Shown: positions 8,307-17,479 of the stretch, piece by piece | How the letters are laid out: each line of letters starts with the position of its first letter | How positions within the stretch are numbered: the first letter of the stretch is position 1 | Source: Herbidospora daliensis | GTDB lineage: Bacteria > Actinomycetota > Actinomycetes > Streptosporangiales > Streptosporangiaceae | Assembly: GCF_001570585.1 (NCBI RefSeq) | Contig: NZ_BBXF01000005.1 | Location: 620,001 to 684,000 of the forward strand | Direction of reading: 5' to 3' | Length of the DNA stretch: 64,000 nt | The notes under the pieces: generated by a model | Told to the model about the DNA's origin: nothing | Database searches by the model: none | The model's input: only the letters and a program-made list of their open reading frames with translations | Made by a program: the position numbers and the translations under genes

Positions 8307-9170
8307 ATGCCGATCCAGGAGGGGTTCCGCAACCAGCGGCTGACCGTCGTGCCGCGCCGGGTGGTGGCCGAGGCGAGCACCCGGCCGGTCACCCGGCGGC
8401 TCATGGTCACCGACACCGGCTACTACCCCGTGGCCACAGATCACCTGATGAGGCGGCCCAACGGCATCGAGGAGGCGGTGTTCATCCTGTGCGCCGGGGG
8501 CCTCGGGTGGGCGACCGTGGGCGGCGTCCACTACCGGATCGGGTCGAACGCGGCCCTGGTGATCCCGCGCGGCGTGCCGCACGCCTACGGCGCCTCCGCC
8601 GAGGCGCCCTGGACGATCTGGTGGTGCCACCTGCGCGGCACCGATCTCGCCGAACTCCTGGAGGAGATCGGCGCGGGGCCCTCCCGGCCGGTGGTGTCGA
8701 TCCGGCGGCTCGACCGGGCGGTGGCGCTGCTCGACGAGATCGTCACGATCATGGAGCGCGACCACTCCCCCGCCGCGCTGACCGGCGCGGCCGGGGCCGC
8801 CTGGAAGCTGCTCACCCAGATCGTGCTCGACCGGGTGATGCCGGTGCCGGGCGACCCGCTCCAGCGCGCGATGGCCTACCTGGCCGAACGCCTCGACACC
8901 ACCGTCAGGGTCGCCGACCTCGCCGCGCTGGTGGGCGTCTCGCCCTCCCACCTGTCGGCGCTGTTCCGCCGCGCCACCGGCGGCGGGGTGCTGGCGCACC
9001 ACACCACGCTGCGCATGGCCCAGGCCCGCAACCTGCTCGACACCACCGACGCCACCGTCGCCGACATCGCCCGCGAGGTCGGCTACACCGACCCGTTCTA
9101 CTTCTCCCGCCACTTCCGCCGCCTGCACGAGACCAGCCCGACCGAATACCGCAACCGGGCCAAGGGCTAG
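8307..9170 (+). CDS. AraC-family transcriptional regulator of the galactose cluster
   Basis: 287 residues. N-terminal cupin sensor (~40-140: YYPVATDHLMRRPNGIEE, GWATVGGVHYRIGSNAALVIPRGVPHAYGA) followed by a C-terminal double HTH (~190-287) with RVADLAALVGVSPSHLSALFRRATG and VADIAREVGYTDPFYFSRHFRRLHETSPTEYR, the AraC/XylS signature. Transcribed divergently from the galactose-oxidation operon and ending tail-to-tail (4-base overlap) with the alpha-galactosidase gene, so it sits exactly between the uptake and catabolic units and most likely responds to galactose or a galactoside to activate both. Ligand not deducible. Confidence 0.88.
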   Translation: MPIQEGFRNQRLTVVPRRVVAEASTRPVTRRLMVTDTGYYPVATDHLMRRPNGIEEAVFILCAGGLGWATVGGVHYRIGSNAALVIPRGVPHAYGASAEAPWTIWWCHLRGTDLAELLEEIGAGPSRPVVSIRRLDRAVALLDEIVTIMERDHSPAALTGAAGAAWKLLTQIVLDRVMPVPGDPLQRAMAYLAERLDTTVRVADLAALVGVSPSHLSALFRRATGGGVLAHHTTLRMAQARNLLDTTDATVADIAREVGYTDPFYFSRHFRRLHETSPTEYRNRAKG

Positions 9171-11248
9171 ACGGCGACGGCGCGGAAGAGCACCGAGCGG
9201 TCGACGTCCAGCGACGGCGCCTCCACCCGCAGCGCCCGGCCGGGCAGGGTGACCCCGGTGTGCTGCCACGGCGGCAGCACACCGCCGGGCGTCGCGCCGG
9301 GGTACACCGCGTCGACCCGGTAGACGCGGTCGGCGTCCAGGCCGGGGAAGGCGATGCGGCCGGGCGGCCAGACGGCGGGGCGTTCGACCACGCTGAACGC
9401 GTAGAGGGCCTCGGAGCGGTCGGCCGCTACCACGCCCTCCAGCCGGAAGGCCGGGTCGGGCAGGTCGGCGTGCACGACGTCGCCCGAGTGCAGCAGCGCG
9501 CGGTGCTCCTTGTGGAAGGCGACCCACCCGGCCAGCGCGGCCAGGGTCTCCTCGTCGGCGGTGAGCAGGTTGACCTCGACGCCGAGGTGGCCCCACAGCG
9601 CCTTCTCGGCGCGGTAGTCGAGGGGGTGGACGCGGTGCGTGGTGTGCGACTCGGCCGCGCCGATGTGGGTGCCCTGCATCTCCGGCGGGACCAGCAGCCC
9701 GGTCCAGCGCTGGATCTCCAGCCGCTCGTGCGGGTCGTTGCAGTCGCTGGGCCAGATCCGGTCGGCGAACTCCAGCACGCCGAGGTCGACCCGGCCGCCG
9801 CCGCTGGCGCACGACTCGATCTCCAGCCCGGGGTGGGCCGCCTTGAGCTCGGCCATCAGCCGGTAGACCTGCTCGACCTGCCGCCGCACCCCCGGGCGTT
9901 CGCCCGCGTCGAGGAGGTAGCGGTTGTGGTCCCACTTGATGTACGCGATCTCCAGCGCCGCCACCAGCCCGCTGATCCGCTCGAACACGTGGGCGTAGGC
10001 TCCGGGGTGGCCGAGGTTCAGCACGTGCTGGTGGCGGGAGGGCAGGCCGGGGCCGTGACCGGCCTGGAACACCCAGTCGGGGTGCCGCCGGGCCAGCTCG
10101 GAGTCGAGGTTGACCATCTCGGGCTCGAACCAGAGCCCGAAGTCCATGCCGAGCTCGCGCACCCGGCCGGCCAGCGGCCCGAGCCCCGTGGGCCACACCT
10201 CGGGGTCGACCGTCCAGTCGCCCAGCGAGGTGGTGTCGTCGCGGCGGCCGAGGAACCAGCCGTCGTCGAGCACGAACCGCTCCGCGCCCGCCGCCGCGCC
10301 GCGTTCGGCCAGCGCGACCAGGGTGTCGAAGTCGTGCCGGAAGTAGACGGCCTCCCAGGTGTTCAGCACCACGGGCCGGGGCGGCCGGGGCGTCGTCCGC
10401 AGGTGCCGGTGGAACCGCCCGGCCAGTTCGTCGAGGCCGTCGCCCCACGAGCCGTACTGCCAGCGGCTCTGGAACGACTCGCCCGGGGCGAGCACGACCT
10501 CGCCCGGCAGCAGCGTCTCACCGGCCGCCAGGTGCCGGGTGCCCGCCGGGGTCAGCTCGGCGGCGAGCACCTGGTTGCCGCTCCACGCCAGGTGGGTGGC
10601 CCACACGAGCCCGCGCCGGAACCCGAACCCGCGCTCGCCGGCCGCCAGCAGCATCGTGTGCTCCAGCCCCGGCTTGCCGCCGCGGGAGGCGCGCACCCAC
10701 TCGCCGACCTGGAACGGCCGCCGTTGCGGCACCCGCTCCAGCGCCCAGCGCCCGGTCAGGTCGAGGATCTCGGCCGCCTCCGGCGGCACCGGCAGCGCCA
10801 GCTCCAGGGAGCCGATCCGGTAGGGCTCCGCCCCCTCGTTCACCACCCTGGCCCGCTGCCGCACCAGCCCGCTGCCGGGCAGCACCTCGATCTCGACGTC
10901 GAGCCCGAGCCCGAACTCGGGGTCGCGGGCCGCCGCCCGGAGCAGGGTCCCTTCTACCGTGTACGCCGCCTCGCGGAAGAAGGGCGCCCAGCGACGCCCG
11001 TCGCCGTCGCCGACGAGCCCCGGCCGGCCGAGCCAGCCCTCGTGGAGCTGCGGCAGCACCGGCACGGGCTGCGGATAGGTGACGGCGCTGTCGCCGACGG
11101 CCGGCAGCGCCGCCCGCTGGAGGCCGGCCAGCTCATCGGGCCCGAGGTCGCCCAGGTCGGGGCCCCAGTGCAGGATGCGCGGCAGCCGTCCGCCGTCGAC
11201 GGCGACGACCACGCTGGTGCCGCCCGCGCGCAGGTGGATCGGGTTCAT
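9167..11248 (-). CDS. GH36 alpha-galactosidase
   Basis: 693 residues with the full GH36 layout: N-terminal beta-supersandwich, then a TIM barrel with VLNTWEAVYF, FVLDDGWFLGRRDD, GLWFEPEMVN, the nucleophile Asp in YIKWDHNR and the acid/base Asp in SCASGGGRVDLG...WPSDCNDPHERL, and a C-terminal beta domain. No signal peptide, so it acts in the cytoplasm on alpha-galactosides brought in by the adjacent ABC importer, releasing galactose for the oxidation operon. Ribosome site AAGGAACC precedes ATG 11248. It lies 6 bases after the MalG-type permease and is the last gene of a five-gene unit. Confidence 0.93.
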   Translation of the reverse strand: MNPIHLRAGGTSVVVAVDGGRLPRILHWGPDLGDLGPDELAGLQRAALPAVGDSAVTYPQPVPVLPQLHEGWLGRPGLVGDGDGRRWAPFFREAAYTVEGTLLRAAARDPEFGLGLDVEIEVLPGSGLVRQRARVVNEGAEPYRIGSLELALPVPPEAAEILDLTGRWALERVPQRRPFQVGEWVRASRGGKPGLEHTMLLAAGERGFGFRRGLVWATHLAWSGNQVLAAELTPAGTRHLAAGETLLPGEVVLAPGESFQSRWQYGSWGDGLDELAGRFHRHLRTTPRPPRPVVLNTWEAVYFRHDFDTLVALAERGAAAGAERFVLDDGWFLGRRDDTTSLGDWTVDPEVWPTGLGPLAGRVRELGMDFGLWFEPEMVNLDSELARRHPDWVFQAGHGPGLPSRHQHVLNLGHPGAYAHVFERISGLVAALEIAYIKWDHNRYLLDAGERPGVRRQVEQVYRLMAELKAAHPGLEIESCASGGGRVDLGVLEFADRIWPSDCNDPHERLEIQRWTGLLVPPEMQGTHIGAAESHTTHRVHPLDYRAEKALWGHLGVEVNLLTADEETLAALAGWVAFHKEHRALLHSGDVVHADLPDPAFRLEGVVAADRSEALYAFSVVERPAVWPPGRIAFPGLDADRVYRVDAVYPGATPGGVLPPWQHTGVTLPGRALRVEAPSLDVDRSVLFRAVAV

Positions 11249-11254
11249 GGTTCC

Positions 11255-12073
11255 TTATCCCTTGAGTCCGCTGCTGGCGATGCCGCGGAAGAACTGGCGC
11301 TGCAGCAGCAGGAAGACGAGCACGAGCGGGATCGAGCAGACGAGCGCGCCCGCCATCAGCGTCGGGTAGTCGGTGCCGAACTGGCCCTGGAGCCCGGCCA
11401 GGCCGACCGGCAGCGGCCGGTTCTCGCCCGAGGGCGAGACGATCAGCGGCCAGAGCAGGTCGTTCCACGAGTAGAGGCCGGTCAGCACGGTCAGCGCGGC
11501 CAGCGTGGGCTTGGCCATCGGGAGCATGACGTACCAGAAGACCTGGAAGGGGTTGGCCCCGTCGAGCCGGGCCGCCTCCTCGAAGTCGGCGGGCATGTTC
11601 ATGAACGCCTGGCGCATCAGGAAGGTCCCGAACGCCGAGAACATGCCGGGGATCGCCAGCGCCGGGAGGGTGTCGAGCAGCCCGAAGTCGCGGATCAGGC
11701 CGTACTGGCCGATCAGGAAGAGCTGGCTCGGCACCATCAGCATCGCGACGAACAGCCCGAACAGCAGGTTCCTGCCGGGGAACGGCAGGCGCGCGAAGGC
11801 GTATCCGGCCAGCGCGGCGACCGCGACCTGGCCGACGACGCGGAGCACGAGCGAGCCCGTGGAGACCGCGAACATCGACCAGAACGGCACCGTCGAGAAG
11901 AACGTCTCGAACGCGTGCAGGCTGAACTCCTGCGGCAGGACCGTCGGCGGGATCCGGGCCACCTCGGGCGTCGTCTTGAAGACCGTGAGGATCTGCCAGG
12001 CGAACGGCACGACCATGATCACGGACGCGGCGATCAGCAGCAGGTGGATCGGCCACGTGCGGCGCTCACCCAT
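11255..12073 (-). CDS. Sugar ABC transporter permease, MalG type
   Basis: 272 residues with six predicted membrane helices and the cytoplasmic EAA loop (EEAARLDGANPFQVFWYVML) about 90 residues from the C-terminus, which docks to the ATPase. Typical of carbohydrate uptake transporter family 1 inner subunits. It overlaps the upstream permease by 8 bases. No ATPase gene is present in the cluster, as in many actinomycete sugar systems where one shared MsiK-type ATPase serves several importers. The substrate is probably an alpha-galactoside given the flanking GH36 and GH97 genes. Confidence 0.92.
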   Translation of the reverse strand: MGERRTWPIHLLLIAASVIMVVPFAWQILTVFKTTPEVARIPPTVLPQEFSLHAFETFFSTVPFWSMFAVSTGSLVLRVVGQVAVAALAGYAFARLPFPGRNLLFGLFVAMLMVPSQLFLIGQYGLIRDFGLLDTLPALAIPGMFSAFGTFLMRQAFMNMPADFEEAARLDGANPFQVFWYVMLPMAKPTLAALTVLTGLYSWNDLLWPLIVSPSGENRPLPVGLAGLQGQFGTDYPTLMAGALVCSIPLVLVFLLLQRQFFRGIASSGLKG

Positions 12074-12962
12074 AGAACACCCACGATCTCTGGAGCCGGA
12101 ACTGGAGCGCGGTCGCGATCATGATCACGATCAGCAGCACGATCGCGACGGCGGCCCCGTAGCCCTGCTGGAACTGGACGAACGCCTTCTCGTAGAAGAG
12201 GTACACGATCGTCTTGGAGTCGGCCAGCGCCGTGTTGTTCACGCTGCGCAGCATGATGAAGATCAGGTCGAACATCTGGAGCGCGGCGATCACGGTGAGG
12301 ATCGTCACGAAGAAGATGCTCGGGCTGAGCAGCGGCACCGTGATGTGGAAGAACTGCCGCACCCGGCCCGCGCCGTCGAGCGCCGACGCCTCGTACACGG
12401 CCTTCGGGATCGCCTGCAGGCCCGCGCCGAGGATGATCAGGTTGATGCCCAGGCCCATCCAGATGCCGACGGCGGCGAAGGCGTAGATGGTGAACCGGGG
12501 GTCGGCCACCCAGTAGTGGCCGTCGATCCCGAACCACGAGAGCACGTAGTTCAGCAGCCCGAAGTCGCCGTTGTAGATGAAGCGCCACACCATGCCGACC
12601 GCCACCGGCAGCGTCACCACCGGCAGGAAGAACAGCACCCGGTAGACCGAGCGCCCCCGGCTCACCTGCTCGATCAGCGCGGCCAGCACCACCGCCAGCG
12701 GGATGCCGAGCAGCACCAGCACGGTGTAGAGCGCCGAGTTGCCGAACGCCTTCCACACCTCGCCGTCGCCGACGAGTTCGACGTAGTTGTCCAGGCCCGT
12801 GTACGTGGCGGGCCCGAAGGCCGGGACGTCCTGGAAGCTCTTGACGAACGTCGACAGGAACGGCCAGAGGTAGAGCGCGACCAGGCCGATCGTGGCGGGC
12901 GCGATGAACAGCAGCGCCCACCCCACGCCCGGCCTGCCCGCGCTCCTCGCTGAAGGCGTCAT
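12066..12962 (-). CDS. Sugar ABC transporter permease, MalF type
   Basis: 298 residues, six predicted helices: the first at VGWALLFIAPATIGLVALYLWPFL, then the conserved ILTV/EAA-like loop YEASALDGAGRVRQFFHITVPLLSP. Start ATG 12962 overlaps the binding-protein stop (ATGA), giving tight coupling; an in-frame extension upstream is only the antisense-like shadow of the binding-protein gene. Partner of the MalG-type permease and the lipoprotein encoded on either side. Confidence 0.92.
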   Translation of the reverse strand: MTPSARSAGRPGVGWALLFIAPATIGLVALYLWPFLSTFVKSFQDVPAFGPATYTGLDNYVELVGDGEVWKAFGNSALYTVLVLLGIPLAVVLAALIEQVSRGRSVYRVLFFLPVVTLPVAVGMVWRFIYNGDFGLLNYVLSWFGIDGHYWVADPRFTIYAFAAVGIWMGLGINLIILGAGLQAIPKAVYEASALDGAGRVRQFFHITVPLLSPSIFFVTILTVIAALQMFDLIFIMLRSVNNTALADSKTIVYLFYEKAFVQFQQGYGAAVAIVLLIVIMIATALQFRLQRSWVFYG

Positions 12963-14227
12963 TGCTTGGCGAGCACCTCGTCGACCGCGGCCTGGTACTC
13001 CTTGGCCGCCTCTTCGACGGGCTTGGCGCCGTCCCAGGCCGGGGCCAGGTACTGCGCGGCCAGGCCCTGCCACTCGGCGGTGTTGCCCGCGACGGGCAGC
13101 GGCACGCTGTAGTCGACGGCGTCGATGAACACCTGGAGCTTGAACTCCGGCATCGAGTCGAGCCACGGCTGCTGGGTGCCCTTGTAGGCGGGCAGCACGG
13201 TGCCGGTGGCCGCCTGGATCTCGGCCGCCTTGGTGCCGCCGAGGAAGGCCAGGAACTTCTTCAGCTCCTCGGGGTGCTTGCTGCCGGCGTACCCGGCGTT
13301 GCCGATGCCGCTGGTGACGGTGGCGCGCTTGACGCCCTGGGGCAGCGGGGCGACGTCGACCTTGCCCTTCAGGTCGGCGTTGTTGTGGAAACGCAGCGCC
13401 CAGTAGGCGCCGGAGAAGTACATGGCGACCTTCTGGCTCTCGAACATCGACACCGCCTCGGTGTCGGAGAGCTGCTTCAGCGTCGGCGACGACCCGGCCT
13501 TCTGCAGGTCGGTCCAGAACTTCAGCCCGGCGACCGCCTCGGGGCCGGCGAAGTCGGAGGCCGTGCCGCCCGGCTTGATGATGCTGCCGCCCGCCTGGAG
13601 GATCGTGTTGTAGTAGCCGCCCTGCGCGTCGATCGGGGCGGCGATGCCCCACACGCCCTTGGCCTTGTCGGTCAGCTTCGCGGCGGCGTCCTGCACCTGC
13701 TGCCAGCCCCACGTGTCGTCGGGGTACTTCACCCCGGCCGCGTCGAACAGCGCCTTGTTGTACCAGATGCCGTTGGTGTCGAAGTCCTTCGGCAGGGCGA
13801 AGATCTTGCCCTCGTACGTGTAGGAGTCGGAGACGGCCTTGGGGTAGGCGGTCATGTCGATGCCCGCCGACTTCACGGTGTCGGACAGGTCGATGAGCGC
13901 GCCGCCCTTGGCGTACTCGCGGAAGTGGTCGGCGAGCATCCAGAACGCGTCGGGGGCGGTGCCGCCCGCCGCGCCGACCTGGAGGGTCGACCAGTATTCG
14001 GGCCAGGGCAGGGTCTGCACCTTGACCGTGATGTTCGGGTTCTCCTTCTGGAACTCGGCGGCGATCTGCTCCATCGCGGGGGCCTGGTCCTCGCTCCAGT
14101 TGGCGTAGGTCAGCGTGACCTTCTCCCCGGCGGGGGCGGCCTCGCCGGTGGAACCGGTGGAACCGCTGGAACAGGCGGTGAGCAGGGTCGCCGCCGCGGC
14201 CAGGGCGGCCGTCCAGGTGTGTCTCAT
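12959..14227 (-). CDS. Sugar-binding lipoprotein of ABC importer (family 1 SBP)
   Basis: 422 residues with a lipoprotein signal: MRHTWTAALAAAATLLTAC, lipobox LTAC with Cys19, followed by a Ser/Thr/Gly linker. The mature part has the SBP family 1 pattern (VTLTYANWSEDQAPAMEQIAAEFQKENPNITVKVQ..., later VWGIAAPID, YFSGAYWALRF and FLGGTKAAEIQAATGTVLPA). Ribosome site GAGG 7 bases before ATG 14227. Extracellular receptor delivering oligosaccharide to the MalF/MalG-type permeases; an alpha-galactoside ligand is inferred from the neighbouring galactosidases. Confidence 0.92.
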   Translation of the reverse strand: MRHTWTAALAAAATLLTACSSGSTGSTGEAAPAGEKVTLTYANWSEDQAPAMEQIAAEFQKENPNITVKVQTLPWPEYWSTLQVGAAGGTAPDAFWMLADHFREYAKGGALIDLSDTVKSAGIDMTAYPKAVSDSYTYEGKIFALPKDFDTNGIWYNKALFDAAGVKYPDDTWGWQQVQDAAAKLTDKAKGVWGIAAPIDAQGGYYNTILQAGGSIIKPGGTASDFAGPEAVAGLKFWTDLQKAGSSPTLKQLSDTEAVSMFESQKVAMYFSGAYWALRFHNNADLKGKVDVAPLPQGVKRATVTSGIGNAGYAGSKHPEELKKFLAFLGGTKAAEIQAATGTVLPAYKGTQQPWLDSMPEFKLQVFIDAVDYSVPLPVAGNTAEWQGLAAQYLAPAWDGAKPVEEAAKEYQAAVDEVLAKQ

Positions 14228-14238
14228 GTCGTACCTCT

Positions 14239-16668
14239 TCAGTTCGTGCTGGGGGGCTGGTTGACGTGGACGATGGGGTCGACCCAGTCGACGTGCGCGG
14301 CGTCGCCGCCCGAACCGCGCAGGACGAGCGTGCGGACGCCCGAGACGTCCAGGTCGAAGGGGACGACCGGCCGACCGGCGGTGACGTCGGCGGTGAAGAT
14401 CTCCCGGTCGTCGGCGAGCACCGCGACCCGGGCCTCACCGGCCGACTCACCGGCCGACTCGTCGTCGACGCCGACGGCGCCGGTGAGCCGGTGGGCGTGG
14501 CCGCCGAGGTGGAAGCGCGCCTCCGAGGGCGCGGCGGTGCCGAGGCCGCGGGCGAACTCGCGCCCGGCCACCCGCAGCGGGCCGCCGTCGCGGGGGTTGC
14601 CGCCGCCGTTCGACTGGTCGCGCTCGACCGGGCCGTCGGCGTTGGCGAAGGCGATCATGGGCAGGTCGGAGAGGGCGTGCCCGCCCTCGGTCAGCGGGCT
14701 GGTCACGCGGGTGTGCGCGACGACCGGGACCCCGTCGTCGCCGTCGCGTTCGACGGTGACCACGCCGAGTCGTCCGGGGAGCAGGCCGCGCGCCCGCACC
14801 AGCCATTCCGTTTCGGTACGCCGCTCGGCGGTCCAGCCCGGGGGCGGCCGCAACCGGGCGCCGGCGTCGGTGACGAGCGTCGTGGTTCCGTCTGGGCCGA
14901 GTTCGGCGATCGGGGCGGCCTGCGGCGGGGTCAGCCGGGGCCGGGGGCGGGCGCGGAACAGGTCGGCGCCCGCAGGGGCGACGATGGCGGCGAACCCGCC
15001 GTCGCGGGCGATCTTGACGTCGAAGGAGCCCGTGGCGGTGGTCTCGGTGAGGTCGTCGCCGACGAACCAGACCTGGGCGTCCGGGCCCGCGATGGCGTCG
15101 AGGGGCACGTGGATCGTGCGGGCCTCGCCGGTGGCGACGCCGCCGACGAACCAGCGGTCGCCAGCCCGGCGGGCGACGATCGCGTGACTGTCGGGGTCGC
15201 CCGCCAGCAGCACGGTCTCGTCCCAGCTCGGGGCCAGTTCCGCGAGGAAGCGGGCGGCGGCCGGGCGGGCGGTGTAGGCGTCGACGTGGTCGGCGAAGTG
15301 GGTGATGCCGCACTCGAAGGCCACCGCGAGGCCCAGCTCGTGGCCGTCGCCGGTGGTCCGGCCGGCCGCCCCGAAGGCGACCGGGGTGGCGTCCATCGCG
15401 CCCACGATGTTGCGGGTGAAGGGCTGGATGACGTTGTGGGCGGCGGTCAGCGCCTGGTTCTCGAAGAACACGTAGTATTCGGCGCCCCTGATGGCCTCGT
15501 AGCCGATGACCTGGGGGAAGGTGCGGGCCCAGCCGCGCGGGATGACCGAGCCGTGGAAGTTGACCATGAGCCCGAGGCGGGCCGACTCGGTGAGGATCGT
15601 GTCGTACCAGCGGTAGCGGTCCTTCGACTCCGACTCCATGAAGTCGACCTTGATCCCGGCCACCCCCCACGACCGCCAGAGCGCGAGCCTGCGCAGGTCT
15701 TCTGGGCTGTTGAGGTCGCGCCAGATGGTCCACAGGTGCACCTGGATGCCGCGCTCGCTCGCGTACGCGACGATCTCCGGGACCCAGGTCTCCTCCCAGC
15801 CGCAGTCGATGAGCAGGTGCTCCCAGCCCAGGTCGGCGGCGACGTCCACGAAGTGTTTCTGCTTGCCGAGCTGCGCGCCGGAGTAGAAGTCCGACCACCA
15901 CGACCAGGCCGCCCGGCCCGGCCGCACCCAGTCGGCCGCCTCCAGCTCGGGCGCGGCGGCCGGAGCCAGCTCCTCGACGAACAACGAGGCGACCAGCTCG
16001 ACCGGGCTGCCGACCAGGAGGACCCGCCACGGGGTCACCACGCCCCGGGTGACCTCGACGGCCGTGTCGGCGAGGGTGAAGCGCAGCACGCCGTCCCAGC
16101 GCACGTGCGCGCCGGCGAACCGGCCGTCGATGCCCGACTCGGTGATCAGCAGGTGGACGTCGGGCGCGAGGCGGGTGAGGAACGGCAGGCCGTAGGCCTC
16201 TTCGGCCAGGTCGGCGGTGTCGGCGCCGTAGCGCGGGGTCTCGTACCAGGTCTGGTAGTCGAGCACCCAGTTCCGCGACCCGGCGGGCAGCGGCACGGCG
16301 GTGTGGTCGGCGGTGATCTCCGCGACGCCGTCGAGGAGCGGCAGCGCGTAGCGCACGGCCGCCCCGTGGGGGCCGGTGCGCACGATCGCCTGCCAGACCA
16401 CGCCCTCCTCCCGGAAGGTGTGCACGGTCTCGCGGTGCGCGTAGTCGTGCGGGCCGGTCGCCTTGCCCGACCGGAGCGTGAACCGGTCGCGGACCACCTG
16501 CTCGGTGACGCTCAGCTGCTCCGGGGCCACGCCCAGCCGGGTGCCGCCCAGGGAGAAGCCGAGCGCGACCCCGTCCACGACCGCTGCCGCACCGCGGCTC
16601 ACGGTCAGCCGCACGCCCTCATCGGTGATCCCGATCTGGGCGCGGGTGCCATTCGTCTCGTCGCTCAC
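14239..16668 (-). CDS. GH97 family glycoside hydrolase (alpha-galactosidase type) with NPCBM domain
   Basis: About 809 residues. GH97 layout: N-terminal beta-supersandwich (~1-250), TIM barrel with RAAWSWWSDFYSG, HLLIDCGWEE, GVAGIKVDFMESES, VNFHGSVIPRGWARTFPQVIGYEAIRGAEYY and FTRNIVGAMDATP, then a beta domain. The Asp in IKVDFM sits where retaining GH97 alpha-galactosidases carry the nucleophile, rather than the Glu of inverting alpha-glucosidases, so alpha-galactosidase is more likely. The last ~130 residues (REFARGLGTAAPSEARFHLGGHAHRLTG...) look like an NPCBM galactose-binding-like module. Start: GTG 16668, behind GGAGAAGG; the in-frame extension to 16710 lacks a site. First gene of the importer operon; no obvious signal peptide. 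Confidence 0.88.
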   Translation of the reverse strand: MSDETNGTRAQIGITDEGVRLTVSRGAAAVVDGVALGFSLGGTRLGVAPEQLSVTEQVVRDRFTLRSGKATGPHDYAHRETVHTFREEGVVWQAIVRTGPHGAAVRYALPLLDGVAEITADHTAVPLPAGSRNWVLDYQTWYETPRYGADTADLAEEAYGLPFLTRLAPDVHLLITESGIDGRFAGAHVRWDGVLRFTLADTAVEVTRGVVTPWRVLLVGSPVELVASLFVEELAPAAAPELEAADWVRPGRAAWSWWSDFYSGAQLGKQKHFVDVAADLGWEHLLIDCGWEETWVPEIVAYASERGIQVHLWTIWRDLNSPEDLRRLALWRSWGVAGIKVDFMESESKDRYRWYDTILTESARLGLMVNFHGSVIPRGWARTFPQVIGYEAIRGAEYYVFFENQALTAAHNVIQPFTRNIVGAMDATPVAFGAAGRTTGDGHELGLAVAFECGITHFADHVDAYTARPAAARFLAELAPSWDETVLLAGDPDSHAIVARRAGDRWFVGGVATGEARTIHVPLDAIAGPDAQVWFVGDDLTETTATGSFDVKIARDGGFAAIVAPAGADLFRARPRPRLTPPQAAPIAELGPDGTTTLVTDAGARLRPPPGWTAERRTETEWLVRARGLLPGRLGVVTVERDGDDGVPVVAHTRVTSPLTEGGHALSDLPMIAFANADGPVERDQSNGGGNPRDGGPLRVAGREFARGLGTAAPSEARFHLGGHAHRLTGAVGVDDESAGESAGEARVAVLADDREIFTADVTAGRPVVPFDLDVSGVRTLVLRGSGGDAAHVDWVDPIVHVNQPPSTN

Positions 16669-16845
16669 ACCTTCTCCATCGCTGCTTCGCCTCAGGCCAC
16701 GGCCGAGCATAAGTCCAGGTCAGCGGCGGGCCGTCCGTTGGGGCGGACCGCATCACTAGACAGATGAACGCGGGTGAGGAAGAAACTATGGGTGCTCTGA
16801 GCGTGGCCGGAATGGTGGAACCGTGGGATGGGCTGGACGATCCGA

Positions 16846-17439
16846 CTATTTCACCAGGCGGAGTCCGAGGAAGACGTACCAGATCATGACGGGCAGGTGC
16901 AGGGCGTAGCCCACCTGCTCCAGCGCGGCCGAGGGGCCCGCGAGCCCGGTCGTCCAGGGCAGGACGACGGCGGCCAGCCCCGAAAGGGCCGCGAGCGCCC
17001 CCGCGAACCGCGACCAGCGGGGCAGCGGAAGCAGGGCCGCACCGGCGACGGTCGCGGCGACCCATGACAATCCGGCGAGGTTGACCATCCACTTGGCCGT
17101 GAGCAGGACCGGCAGCGCCGCCTCGGGATGATCGGTCAGCTGGGTGACCGCGAGGTTGCCCGCGTCGTGCAGCAGCCCCGCCAGCCCGGCGGCGGCCAGC
17201 AGCCCGCCCGGCACCCCCGCCACAGCGAGCCCGGCGGCGGTCAGCGCCAGCCACCCGGCCAGGTCGAGCGCCAGCGAGGCGAGATGCAGGCCGGTCAGGT
17301 CGTGGACGGCCCGGAGCGTGGCGTCGAGATCGGCGGGATTCAGGGTCAACCCCGATGGCGCCGCCACCGCGACTCCGGCGACCATGGCGGTGAACGAGGA
17401 CAACAGCAGGACTCCGGCGAGCCTGGACAGGTCGGTCAT
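16846..17439 (-). CDS. Integral membrane protein, six-helix, divergent from MerR gene
   Basis: 197 residues starting at ATG 17439 (MTDLSRLAGVLLL), almost entirely hydrophobic with about six predicted membrane helices (residues ~6-28, ~48-70, ~72-92, ~108-128, ~136-156, ~168-190) and few charged residues. I do not recognise a named family. It is divergent from a MerR regulator, and the only ribosome-site-like sequence upstream is poor; the candidate MerR promoter at 17446-17477 would start transcription at about the ATG itself, so the mRNA may be leaderless. Most likely the regulator's target, for example a stress or drug-responsive membrane protein; function unknown. Confidence 0.7.
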   Translation of the reverse strand: MTDLSRLAGVLLLSSFTAMVAGVAVAAPSGLTLNPADLDATLRAVHDLTGLHLASLALDLAGWLALTAAGLAVAGVPGGLLAAAGLAGLLHDAGNLAVTQLTDHPEAALPVLLTAKWMVNLAGLSWVAATVAGAALLPLPRWSRFAGALAALSGLAAVVLPWTTGLAGPSAALEQVGYALHLPVMIWYVFLGLRLVK

Positions 17440-17445
17440 GCCGGG

Positions 17446-17477
17446 ACGGTAGAACCCTGACGCACGGACAAGGTCAA
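17446..17477 (-). promoter_or_regulatory. Candidate MerR-type promoter/operator
   Basis: Reading on the minus strand, TTGACC (17477-17472) is followed 20 bases later by TACCGT (17451-17446); an overlong 19-20-bp spacer is the hallmark of MerR-controlled promoters. The spacer contains an imperfect inverted repeat with matching ACC-TG-C positions (AACCCTGACG at 17453-17462 against CGGACAAGGTC at 17465-17475), again as in MerR operators. The predicted transcription start falls on the ATG of the membrane-protein gene. The -10 hexamer is weak, so this is a candidate only. Confidence 0.5.
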
Positions 17478-17479
17478 GC

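Noticed and set aside
7910-12124. 1404-codon plus-strand frame
   Set aside because: Runs antisense through the permease, alpha-galactosidase and SDR genes and across AraC in a wrong frame; composition is typical of shadows in high-GC DNA.
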